Shown in pieces: positions 9,816 to 16,255 of a stretch of 64,000 nucleotides of DNA. Numbering within the stretch: position 1 is the first letter of the stretch; every line of letters starts with the position of its first letter. The notes under the pieces are model-generated. The model made no database searches, was not told where the DNA came from, and worked only from the letters and a program-made list of their open reading frames with translations. The stretch is from Nocardioides halotolerans DSM 19273 (GTDB taxonomy: Bacteria; Actinomycetota; Actinomycetes; Propionibacteriales; Nocardioidaceae). The translations under genes and the position numbers were made by a program. The stretch lies in the NCBI RefSeq assembly GCF_000422805.1, contig NZ_AUGT01000028.1:1-64000 (forward strand). Reading direction: 5' to 3'.

Positions 9816-9861
9816 AACTGGCGCTGACCCCAAGGAGCTCCATCCGGTCAGCGCCAGTTTC
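9795..9861 (+). repeat. Palindromic element family 1, copy 1 (clpB 3' end)
   Basis: It starts with a 24-bp perfect palindrome (half-site GTTTCACCGGGT, 9795-9818) and has a core AAGGAGCTCCATCCGGTCAG (9832-9851). Here the second palindrome has decayed, but GAAACTGGCGCTGACC (9814-9829) and GGTCAGCGCCAGTTTC (9846-9861) form a perfect 16-bp hairpin. It supplies the clpB stop codon. Related copies lie at 29579-29671 and 54227-54363. Confidence 0.93.
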
Positions 9862-9885
9862 GTGCGGGCAGGGACACTTGGGGCC

Positions 9886-10923
9886 ATGAGCGAGCCGACT
9901 CCGACCCGCCCGCCCCAGGTGACCCTGGCCGGGTGGCTGGTCATGGGCGGCTCGGTCCTGGTCGTGCTGCTCGCCTTCAGCGAGGTCGCCTCGCTGCACT
10001 CGCTCGACACCCGCGAGGCGGTCGAGCGGCGCGTCGCCGACCGGGGCGGCGACTTCTTCGGGCTCGACGTCGAGGGCGTGCTGACCGCGATGCGGGTCCT
10101 GCTGATGGTCGCCGCCGCCTCCGCGACGGCGACCGCCATCCTCGGGTGGCACGTGCTCCGCCGCTCGAAGGGCGCGCGGATCGCGCTGACCGTGCTGGCG
10201 GGGCCGCTGTTCGTGGCGGGCCTCGTGCAGCAGGGCGGGTTCGCCTCGGCGATGGTGACCGCGGCCATCCTGATGCTGTGGTTCCAGCCGGCGCGCGACT
10301 GGTTCGACGGCATCACCCGCGAGGCGCCGGCCTCGCCGCGCCCGCTGCCCGACCGGCCCTTCGACGGCACCGAACCGGCCTCGGGGCGTGACGCGCTCCT
10401 CGACCTCCCGCCGCCGACGGCGCCCCCGCTGCACCCGACGCCGTACGCCGCCGGTCCGGCGCCCCACTCCGCGAGGGTCGGGCGACGCCCGGGCGCGGTG
10501 CGGTGGGCGTGCGTGGTCACCTGGTCGTTCTCGGCCTGCGCTGCGCTGCTGTTCGCGGCCACCATCGTCTCCATGGTCGCGGACTCCCAGCCGCTCATCG
10601 ACGAGCTCCAGCGCCAGGACCCCGACCTCGCCGCGCGCGGGATGAGCGACGGCGAGCTCGAGGCGGTCCTCTACGCCGTCTCGGCCGGGATGCTCGTCTG
10701 GGCGGCCGCTGCCATCGTCCTGGCCGTCCTCGTGTGGCGCCGCGTGCGCTGGGCCGCGATCGCCCTGCGCATCTCGGCGGGTGCCGCGGCCGCGCTGAGC
10801 GTGATCGGCGTGGTGTCGTCGCTGGCGTTCGCCGTCCCCGTGGCCGCGTGCGCCGCGGTGCTGGCCCTGCTGCTGAGGCCGGAGGCCCGCGCGTGGCTGT
10901 CGGACCGGTCGTCGCGCGCGTAG
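9886..10923 (+). CDS. Hypothetical multi-pass membrane protein with internal duplication
   Basis: 345 aa; family not recognised. Two similar halves are each built as: TM helix, a ~35-residue polar loop, TM helix, an Arg pair (VLRRSKGAR / VWRRVRWAA), then further TM helices. The halves are joined by a Pro-rich cytoplasmic linker (near 150-205). About seven to eight hydrophobic segments in all. The ATG at 9886 is preferred to an upstream GTG at 9862, which lies next to the repeat element. Its 3' end overlaps 253 bp with the opposite-strand SemiSWEET-like gene. No functional motif seen. Confidence 0.75.
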   Translation: MSEPTPTRPPQVTLAGWLVMGGSVLVVLLAFSEVASLHSLDTREAVERRVADRGGDFFGLDVEGVLTAMRVLLMVAAASATATAILGWHVLRRSKGARIALTVLAGPLFVAGLVQQGGFASAMVTAAILMLWFQPARDWFDGITREAPASPRPLPDRPFDGTEPASGRDALLDLPPPTAPPLHPTPYAAGPAPHSARVGRRPGAVRWACVVTWSFSACAALLFAATIVSMVADSQPLIDELQRQDPDLAARGMSDGELEAVLYAVSAGMLVWAAAAIVLAVLVWRRVRWAAIALRISAGAAAALSVIGVVSSLAFAVPVAACAAVLALLLRPEARAWLSDRSSRA

Positions 10924-11168
10924 CGCAGGTGCCAGAGCAGCATGAACGCCGTCACGGTCACGTTGAAGAGGTGCAGCAGCCAGACCGGTCCCCACGGCAG
11001 GCTCGCGACGTAGACGGAGTAGAGCGCGTTGCCGACGGTCGCCAGCATCAGGTTGCCGCGGCTGTAGGAGGACACGTCGCGGGTGCGTAGCGCCTTCGCC
11101 AGCATGGGCAGGCTCGAGCCGACGAAGACCGCGGTCGACAGCGTCCCGGACAGCGTGGCCACGTCCAT
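10671..11168 (-). CDS. SemiSWEET/PQ-loop-like small membrane protein
   Basis: 165 aa in this reading. The first ~85 residues have three TM helices with the layout of a SemiSWEET half-transporter: LSGTLSTAVFVGSSLPMLAK, the PQ-loop-like segment LPMLAKALRTRDVSSYS (Pro-Met in place of Pro-Gln), an Asn in helix 2 (GNALYSVYVA), and helix 3 (LLHLFNVTVTAFMLLWHL). SemiSWEETs form dimers that move sugars, and the substrate here is unknown. The remaining ~80 residues are low-complexity Ala/Thr/Arg sequence read antisense to the convergent upstream membrane-protein gene, so the tail is doubtful as a functional part. The Shine-Dalgarno-like AAAAGGGGG sits 8 nt before the ATG. Confidence 0.7.
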   Translation of the reverse strand: MDVATLSGTLSTAVFVGSSLPMLAKALRTRDVSSYSRGNLMLATVGNALYSVYVASLPWGPVWLLHLFNVTVTAFMLLWHLRYARDDRSDSHARASGLSSRASTAAHAATGTANASDDTTPITLSAAAAPAEMRRAIAAQRTRRHTRTARTMAAAAQTSIPAETA

Positions 11169-11284
11169 CTCGTGCACCCCCTTTTCTGGCTCGCCGGTGC
11201 ACCTCGACGGTAGGCAGGGGAGGGGCGCTGCCACATCGGGAGCACACCCGAGGTTCGGCCCCAGGTCGCGCGTCCGGGTGAGGC

Positions 11285-12463
11285 TCAGGCGGTCAGGCCG
11301 GCCGCGGCCAGCCGCGCGGTGCCGTCCTCGATCACCTCGGGCGTCTTGCAGAACGCGAACCGCACCAGGTGGCGCCCGCCGTTCGCGTCGGTCTGGTCGT
11401 CGTGGAAGACCTGCTCGGGGATGGCGACGACGCCGGCCCGCTCCGGGAGGGCGAGGCAGAACGCCATCCCGTCGTCCCACCCGAGGTCGCGCACCGAGGC
11501 GGTGGCGAAGTAGGTGCCCTGGGGGACGTACGCCGTGAGGCCGGCCGCGCGCAGGCCGTCGACGAGCAGGTCGCGGCGGCCCTGGAGGTCACGCGCGAGC
11601 TCGAGGGGGAAGTCGCCGGCCGCGTCGAGGGCCAGCGCGACGGCCGGCTGCAGCGGGGACCCGGACGTGAACGTGAGCCACTGCTTGGCCGCCAGGACCG
11701 CGCCCACGAGCGCCGCCGGACCGGTCGCCCAGCCGACCTTCCAGCCGGTGAACGAGTAGGACTTGCCGGCGCTCGACAGCGTCAAAGTCCGCTCGTACAT
11801 CCCCGGCAGCGTCGCGATCGGGACGTGCCGGGCGCCGTCGAAGGTGAGGTGCTCGTAGACCTCGTCGGTGATGACGACCAGGTCGTGCTCGACCGCGACG
11901 TCGGCGACCGCCTGCAGCTCCTCGGTGGTCAGCACGGTGCCGGTCGGGTTGTGCGGGCTGTTGAGCAGGACGAACCGGGTCCGCGGCGTCACCGCGGCGC
12001 GCAGCGCGTCGACGTCGAGCCGGAAGTCGGGCGCGCGCAGCGTCACCGGCCGGCGTACGCCGCCCGCCATCTGGATCATCGCGACGTAGGAGTCGTAGTA
12101 GGGCTCGAGCACCACGACCTCGTCGCCCGGGTCGACCAGGCCGAGCAGCCCTGCGGCGATGCCCTCGGTGCAGCCGGTCGTCACGACGACCTCGCGGTCG
12201 GGATCGAGCTCGATGCCGTAGTGGCGCTGCTGGTGCCGGGCGACCGCCTGCCGCAGCTCGGGCCGCCCGGGACCGGGCGCGTACTGGTTGGCGCCGTGCT
12301 CGAGCGACCGCACCGCCTCGGCGATGACCTCGGGCGGCCCGTCGACGTCGGGGAACCCCTGCCCGAGGTTGACCGAACCGGTGCGCACGGCCAGCGCCGA
12401 CATCTCGGTGAAGATCGTCGGCGGGATGCCCCGGAGCCGGGCCGCCAGCGGGAGCGAGGTCAC
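11285..12463 (-). CDS. PLP-dependent aminotransferase, class I/II
   Basis: 392 aa, fold-type I aminotransferase. Seen: the N-terminal RTGSVNLGQGFPDVDGPPEV typical of the kynurenine/methionine aminotransferase (YbdL/DapC-like) branch, NSPHNPTGTVLT with the substrate/PLP Asn, DEVYEHLTFDG with the PLP-pyridine Asp, and the Schiff-base Lys in SSAGKSYSFTGWKVGW. Many actinobacterial relatives are annotated as succinyldiaminopimelate aminotransferase or kynurenine-type enzymes; substrate cannot be assigned here. Start GTG 12463 is chosen because TACCGT lies 7 nt upstream, consistent with a leaderless mRNA. Divergent from pyrE. Confidence 0.88.
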   Translation of the reverse strand: MTSLPLAARLRGIPPTIFTEMSALAVRTGSVNLGQGFPDVDGPPEVIAEAVRSLEHGANQYAPGPGRPELRQAVARHQQRHYGIELDPDREVVVTTGCTEGIAAGLLGLVDPGDEVVVLEPYYDSYVAMIQMAGGVRRPVTLRAPDFRLDVDALRAAVTPRTRFVLLNSPHNPTGTVLTTEELQAVADVAVEHDLVVITDEVYEHLTFDGARHVPIATLPGMYERTLTLSSAGKSYSFTGWKVGWATGPAALVGAVLAAKQWLTFTSGSPLQPAVALALDAAGDFPLELARDLQGRRDLLVDGLRAAGLTAYVPQGTYFATASVRDLGWDDGMAFCLALPERAGVVAIPEQVFHDDQTDANGGRHLVRFAFCKTPEVIEDGTARLAAAGLTA

Positions 12464-12470
12464 GAGTGCC

Positions 12471-12476
12471 ACGGTA
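12471..12476 (-). promoter_or_regulatory. -10 element, leaderless aminotransferase
   Basis: On the minus strand TACCGT is followed by 7 nt and the GTG start at 12463. Matches the TANNNT pattern seen before many genes in this window. Confidence 0.5.
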
Positions 12477-12514
12477 GGCGGTGGTCGCGCGCACCGATCG
12501 TGTTGGATGGCGCC

Positions 12515-13081
12515 GTGACCTCCGACGCGACCTCCGACGCGACCTCCGACGCCACCTCCGATGTGAGCCTGGCCGCCGACGTCGACGCCGCGTGCCGGCT
12601 GACCGGCACGTTCACGCTCCGGTCGGGGCAGGTGTCGCACGAGTACTTCGACAAGTACCTCTTCGAGACCTCGCCGGCGCTGCTGGCGAGGGTGGCGGAG
12701 GCGATGGTCGGCCTCGTGCCCGAGGGCACCGAGCTGCTCGGCGGGCTCGAGATGGGCGGCATCCCGATCGCGACGGTGCTCAGCAGCAGGACCGGGCTGC
12801 CGGCGCTGTTCGTGCGCAAGAAGGCCAAGGAGTACGGCACCTGCAAGCTCGCCGAGGGTCCGGACGTCGCCGGCCGGCGGGTCACGCTGGTCGAGGACGT
12901 GATCACTACCGGGGGAGCGGTGCGCGACGCGACCCGCGCCCTGCGCGAGGCCGGCGCGGTCGTCGAGGTCGTCGTGTGCGCGATCGACCGCAGCCCCGCG
13001 GGGGAGAACCCGCTGGCGGACGTCGGGCTCGAGGTCCGCCCCGTGCTCACCAAGGCCGACCTCGACGCCACTCGGTCCTGA
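12515..13081 (+). CDS. pyrE: Orotate phosphoribosyltransferase
   Basis: 188 aa; converts orotate and PRPP to OMP in pyrimidine synthesis. Seen: the orotate/PRPP loop FVRKKAKEYGTCKLAEG, the PRPP-binding motif VTLVEDVITTGGAV and the N-terminal substrate-binding TGTFTLRSGQ. The GTG start at 12515 is preferred to codons further upstream. The N-terminus before residue 17 is a fourfold tandem repeat Thr-Ser-Asp-Ala/Val encoded by 12-bp DNA repeats, not part of the catalytic fold. The stop codon TGA opens a tandem duplication in the intergenic region that follows. Confidence 0.94.
   Translation: MTSDATSDATSDATSDVSLAADVDAACRLTGTFTLRSGQVSHEYFDKYLFETSPALLARVAEAMVGLVPEGTELLGGLEMGGIPIATVLSSRTGLPALFVRKKAKEYGTCKLAEGPDVAGRRVTLVEDVITTGGAVRDATRALREAGAVVEVVVCAIDRSPAGENPLADVGLEVRPVLTKADLDATRS
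12518..12565 (+). repeat. Four 12-bp tandem repeats in the pyrE 5' end
   Basis: ACCTCCGACGCG is repeated four times in frame (12518-12529, 12530-12541, 12542-12553, 12554-12565), the last copy diverged to ACCTCCGATGTG. It encodes TSDA-TSDA-TSDA-TSDV. Copy number could vary without shifting the frame. Confidence 0.95.
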
Positions 13082-13137
13082 TACCCCCGCGAGCTTCGGC
13101 CGCCAGCTGAATACCCCCGCGAGCTTCGGCCCCCAGC
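13079..13137 (+). repeat. Two 29/30-bp tandem repeats starting at the pyrE stop
   Basis: TGATACCCCCGCGAGCTTCGG (13079-) and TGAATACCCCCGCGAGCTTC (13108-) begin nearly identical tandem units that end in CCAGC. The first unit starts with the pyrE stop codon and the second carries a duplicated TGA. Confidence 0.93.
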
Positions 13138-13189
13138 CCGTGGCGCCAGCTTCGCGGCGCCTGGCTCGCTGGCGCTCGCTGCGGCGCAG

Positions 13190-13387
13190 GCGCCACGGCT
13201 CGGAGGCCGATCGCGGGGCGCCGCGCTTCGCGCGGAACTACCGGGTCGCTGCGCTCCCACGCTCCCATTGCGACTTCAACCCGCAAGTTTCGTCTCCGCG
13301 CGGGCGCCACGGCCCGGAGGCCGATCGCGGGGCGCCTCGCTTCGCTCGGAACTACCGGGTCGCTGCGCTCCCGCCGCCCCCATTGCG
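13190..13387 (+). repeat. 83-bp direct repeat pair in the pyrE-DedA gap
   Basis: 13190-13272 and 13304-13387 are about 88% identical. Both start GCGCCACGGC and contain GGAGGCCGATCGCGGGGCGC and GGAACTACCGGGTCGCTGCG. The 31 bp between them are unrelated. The whole 335-bp gap (13082-13416) lies between convergent genes and contains no convincing ORF or tRNA, only these repeats and GGCGCC-rich small palindromes (13142-13195). Confidence 0.93.
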
Positions 13388-13416
13388 TGAGGGGCGTCCA
13401 CGTGCTGACCTGACGG

Positions 13417-14184
13417 TCAGGCCTGGGCCTGCTCCACCTCGGGGTCGCCGCTGGGGGTTCCGGCCGATGCGGCCTCGGCGGCCCTCCGCTCCTGCTCGCG
13501 GCGGCGGGCGTTGCGGCGGTGCTTGACGTACTCGTAGGTGAACGGCACGACCGAGAACGCGAGGATCGCCAGGACGGCGTAGTCGATGTTCTCGCCGAGC
13601 GCCGGGAAGGTCTCGCCCAGGAAGTAGCCGAGCAGCACGATGCTGATCACCCACAGCACCGCGCCGACCGCGCTCCAGACGAAGAAGCGGCGCCGCTGCA
13701 TCTGCGTGACGCCGGCCACGACCGTGATGTAGGTCCGGACGAAGGGCACGAAGCGGCCGATCACGAGCGCCTTGTTGCCGTGCCGCTCGAAGAACGCGCT
13801 GGTCTTGTCGAGGTGGGCGCGCTTGATGAACCGTCCGTCGCGCTGGTAGAGCGGTGGGCCGATCCGTCGCCCGATCTCGTAGCCGGCCACGTTGCCCACG
13901 AAGGCCGCGACCGTGAGCAGCGTGATGGCGATCGTGAGCCCGGCGGCCTTGTTGTCGATGCCGAGCACGTGGTAGTCGCCGCCGGCGATGAAGAGCCCGA
14001 GGGCGAACAGCAGGGTGTCACCGGGCAGGAAGGGGAAGAACAGCCCGCACTCGACGAAGACGATGACCAGGCTCACCCAGAGGAAGGCGCCGCCGAACTC
14101 CGCGAGCAGCCAGGCGGGGTCGAGCCACTTGATGCCGAGCAGCATCGGCTCCACGATCACGTGAAGGTCCGGGAGCACGGTCAC
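13417..14184 (-). CDS. DedA-family membrane protein
   Basis: 255 aa. The SNARE-associated/DedA domain has the hallmark FFPFLPGDTLLFALG, then GYEIGRRIGPPLY and the amphipathic ARG/RFVPFVRT motif (VIGRFVPFVRTYITVVAGVT). There are about five TM or re-entrant segments and a basic, Ala-rich cytoplasmic C-terminus. DedA proteins are linked to membrane-lipid scrambling and proton-motive-force homeostasis; the exact role is not known. Start GTG 14184 is preferred to GTG 14193 because TACCGT lies 7 nt before it. Divergent from the SpoU methyltransferase gene. Confidence 0.9.
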   Translation of the reverse strand: MTVLPDLHVIVEPMLLGIKWLDPAWLLAEFGGAFLWVSLVIVFVECGLFFPFLPGDTLLFALGLFIAGGDYHVLGIDNKAAGLTIAITLLTVAAFVGNVAGYEIGRRIGPPLYQRDGRFIKRAHLDKTSAFFERHGNKALVIGRFVPFVRTYITVVAGVTQMQRRRFFVWSAVGAVLWVISIVLLGYFLGETFPALGENIDYAVLAILAFSVVPFTYEYVKHRRNARRREQERRAAEAASAGTPSGDPEVEQAQA

Positions 14185-14191
14185 GGCGCAC

Positions 14192-14197
14192 ACGGTA
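14192..14197 (-). promoter_or_regulatory. -10 element, leaderless dedA-like gene
   Basis: TACCGT on the minus strand, 7 nt before GTG 14184. Same hexamer and spacing as before the aminotransferase gene. Confidence 0.45.
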
Positions 14198-14248
14198 CCT
14201 GCCGGGGTGACACGCGACGACGCAGTTCCGCGGCGCCGGGGCGCTGTC

Positions 14249-14254
14249 TACTGT
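14249..14254 (+). promoter_or_regulatory. -10 element, leaderless SpoU gene
   Basis: TACTGT lies exactly 6 nt before the GTG at 14261, the position (-12 to -7) expected when transcription starts on the G of the start codon. Confidence 0.6.
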
Positions 14255-14260
14255 CACGTC

Positions 14261-14953
14261 GTGGATCCTGATCGCGCCGACGACGAGCGGGCGCCGTACG
14301 ACCCGATGCCGCACGGCCCGGCCGAGGTGGGCGTGGGTCCGTGGGAGGGCCCGTGGCCGGAGGGTGAGCAGTACGACGCAGCGCTGCTCGCCGAGGGCGA
14401 CCGCCGCAACGTGGTCGACCGCTACCGCTACTGGACTCTCGAGGCGATCGTGGCCGACCTCGACCTGCGCCGCCACGACTTCCACGTCGCGATCGAGAAC
14501 TGGCAGCACGACTTCAACATCGGCACGATCGTCCGCTCGGCCAACGCGTTCCTCGCCCGCGAGGTGCACATCGTGGGCAACCGGCGCTGGAACCGGCGCG
14601 GCGCGATGGTCACCGACCGCTACCAGCACGTCGTGCACCACCCGGACGTGCCCGCGCTCGCCGCCCACCTGCGCGAGCAGCCGGGCGGGCCGGTCGCGCT
14701 CTGGGGGATCGACAACCTGCCCGGGTCGCTGCCCCTGGAGACGACCGACGTGCCGCGCCGCGTCTGCTTCCTGTTCGGGCAGGAGGGTCCCGGCCTCTCC
14801 GGCCCCGCCCGCGAGGCGTGCGACGCGACCTTCTCGATCGCGCAGTTCGGCTCGACGCGGTCGATCAACGCCTCGGCCGCCGCTGCGATCGCGATGCACG
14901 CGTGGGTGCGGGCTCATGCCGACCTGTCCGGCGTGGACGCCTGGCGCGGGTGA
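14261..14953 (+). CDS. TrmH/SpoU-family RNA 2'-O-methyltransferase
   Basis: 230 aa SPOUT-class methyltransferase using S-adenosylmethionine. Motif 1 is NIGTIVRSANAF, motif 2 is CFLFGQEGPGLS and motif 3 is STRSINASAAAAIAMHAW, together forming the knotted cofactor site. The target (tRNA or rRNA ribose) cannot be told. The GTG at 14261 is chosen over an upstream GTG at 14207 because of the TACTGT hexamer 6 nt before it. A family-3 palindromic element follows its stop. Confidence 0.9.
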   Translation: MDPDRADDERAPYDPMPHGPAEVGVGPWEGPWPEGEQYDAALLAEGDRRNVVDRYRYWTLEAIVADLDLRRHDFHVAIENWQHDFNIGTIVRSANAFLAREVHIVGNRRWNRRGAMVTDRYQHVVHHPDVPALAAHLREQPGGPVALWGIDNLPGSLPLETTDVPRRVCFLFGQEGPGLSGPAREACDATFSIAQFGSTRSINASAAAAIAMHAWVRAHADLSGVDAWRG

Positions 14954-14969
14954 CCCTCCCCCGGAGGGA

Positions 14970-15028
14970 TAGTCCGTGACGTGTGGGCCCCTCTGGTGGA
15001 CGAACAGGGGCCCGTGCGTCACGGACTA
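14970..15028 (-). repeat. Palindromic element family 3, copy 1
   Basis: The arms TAGTCCGTGACGTGTGGGCC (continuing CCT; 14970-14992) and 15006-15028 are inverted repeats (20 of 23 pairs) around a 13-nt loop with GTGGACGAAC. The second copy is at 55515-55581 in the opposite orientation. It lies between the SpoU gene and fbaA. Confidence 0.9.
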
Positions 15029-15083
15029 CCCCGCGGCGAGGAAGGGCGGTGTCCACGGTTCGAGAGCGGGGTCTGGCCACGAC

Positions 15084-15089
15084 TAGGGT
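15084..15089 (+). promoter_or_regulatory. -10 element of fbaA
   Basis: TAGGGT lies 7 nt before the ATG at 15097, consistent with a leaderless or near-leaderless transcript. Confidence 0.5.
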
Positions 15090-15096
15090 TCTGGTC

Positions 15097-16128
15097 ATGC
15101 CGATCGCCACCCATGAGAAGTACGCCGAGATGCTCGACGCGGCCCAGAAGGGCAACTACGCGTTCCCGGCCATCAACGTCTCGTCGTCCCAGACGCTCAA
15201 CGCCGCGCTCCAGGGGTTCGCCGAGGCCGGCGCGGACGGGATCGTGCAGGTGTCGACCGGCGGTGCGGACTACCTCTCCGGCCCGACGGTGAAGGACATG
15301 GTGGCCGGCTCGGTCGCGTTCGCGGCGTACGCCCACGAGGTCGCGAAGAACTACCCCGTCAACATCGCGCTGCACACCGACCACTGCCCCAAGGACAAGC
15401 TCGACGGCTTCGTGCGGCCGCTGCTCGACATCTCCGTCGAGCGGGTGGCGCGCGGCGAGCAGCCGCTGTTCCAGTCGCACATGTGGGACGGCTCGGCGGT
15501 GCCGCTCGACGAGAACCTCGCCATCGCCGAGGAGCTCCTCGCGACCTGCCGCAAGGCCAACATCGTCCTCGAGATCGAGGTCGGCGTGGTCGGCGGCGAG
15601 GAGGACGGCGTCGAGGGCGCGATCGACGACAAGCTCTACAGCACCCCCGAGGACGCCATCGCCACGGTGCGGGCGCTCGGCACCGGCGAGAACGGCCGCT
15701 ACCTCACCGCGCTGACCTTCGGCAACGTGCACGGCGTCTACAAGCCGGGCAACGTCAAGCTCCGCCCCGAGATCCTCAAGAACGCCCAGGAGGCCGTCGT
15801 CAAGGAGCTCGGCCTGCCCGAGGGCTCGCGGCCGTTCGACCTCGTCTTCCACGGCGGCTCCGGCTCGACCGCCGAGGAGATCAGCGCGGCGGTCGACTAC
15901 GGCGTGGTCAAGATGAACGTCGACACCGACACGCAGTACGCCTTCACCCGGCCCGTCGCCGCCCACATGTTCAGCAACTACGACGGCGTCCTGAAGGTCG
16001 ACGGCGAGGTCGGCAACAAGAAGGCCTACGACCCCCGTGCCTGGGGCAAGGCGGCGGAGGCGGGCATGGCCGCGCGGGTGGTCGAGGCCTGCGAGCACCT
16101 GCGTGCCGCAGGTCACTCGATCGGCTGA
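15097..16128 (+). CDS. fbaA: Fructose-bisphosphate aldolase, class II
   Basis: 343 aa glycolytic/gluconeogenic zinc aldolase. Seen: the first zinc ligands in ALHTDHCPKDKLDG, the Glu-rich EIEVGVVGGEEDGVEG, the zinc His in TFGNVHGVYKPGNVKL, and the phosphate-binding VFHGGSGS. The length fits the class IIA (E. coli FbaA-like) group. The ATG at 15097 is chosen over longer in-frame starts that run back into the palindromic element; it is preceded by TAGGGT at 7 nt and has no Shine-Dalgarno. Monocistronic by context. Confidence 0.96.
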   Translation: MPIATHEKYAEMLDAAQKGNYAFPAINVSSSQTLNAALQGFAEAGADGIVQVSTGGADYLSGPTVKDMVAGSVAFAAYAHEVAKNYPVNIALHTDHCPKDKLDGFVRPLLDISVERVARGEQPLFQSHMWDGSAVPLDENLAIAEELLATCRKANIVLEIEVGVVGGEEDGVEGAIDDKLYSTPEDAIATVRALGTGENGRYLTALTFGNVHGVYKPGNVKLRPEILKNAQEAVVKELGLPEGSRPFDLVFHGGSGSTAEEISAAVDYGVVKMNVDTDTQYAFTRPVAAHMFSNYDGVLKVDGEVGNKKAYDPRAWGKAAEAGMAARVVEACEHLRAAGHSIG

Positions 16129-16142
16129 GCCCGACGTGAATT

Positions 16143-16160
16143 GATACCCCCCGGGGTGTC
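16143..16160. promoter_or_regulatory. CsoR/CstR-like palindrome
   Basis: GATACCCC-CC-GGGGTGTC is an 8+8 inverted repeat with one mismatch, resembling the ATACCCC/GGGGTAT operators of CsoR-family copper or persulfide repressors. It lies between fbaA and the surface-protein gene. No CsoR gene is in the window, so the match is only suggestive. Confidence 0.35.
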
Positions 16161-16255
16161 ATGATCGGACGGTGATCCCGCCGTCCCGTCGACCAGTTTC
16201 GACGAGTTCTGCGGTTCTGCTGCGAAGACGCCTCGGCGGATGTAAGGCTCGCTGT

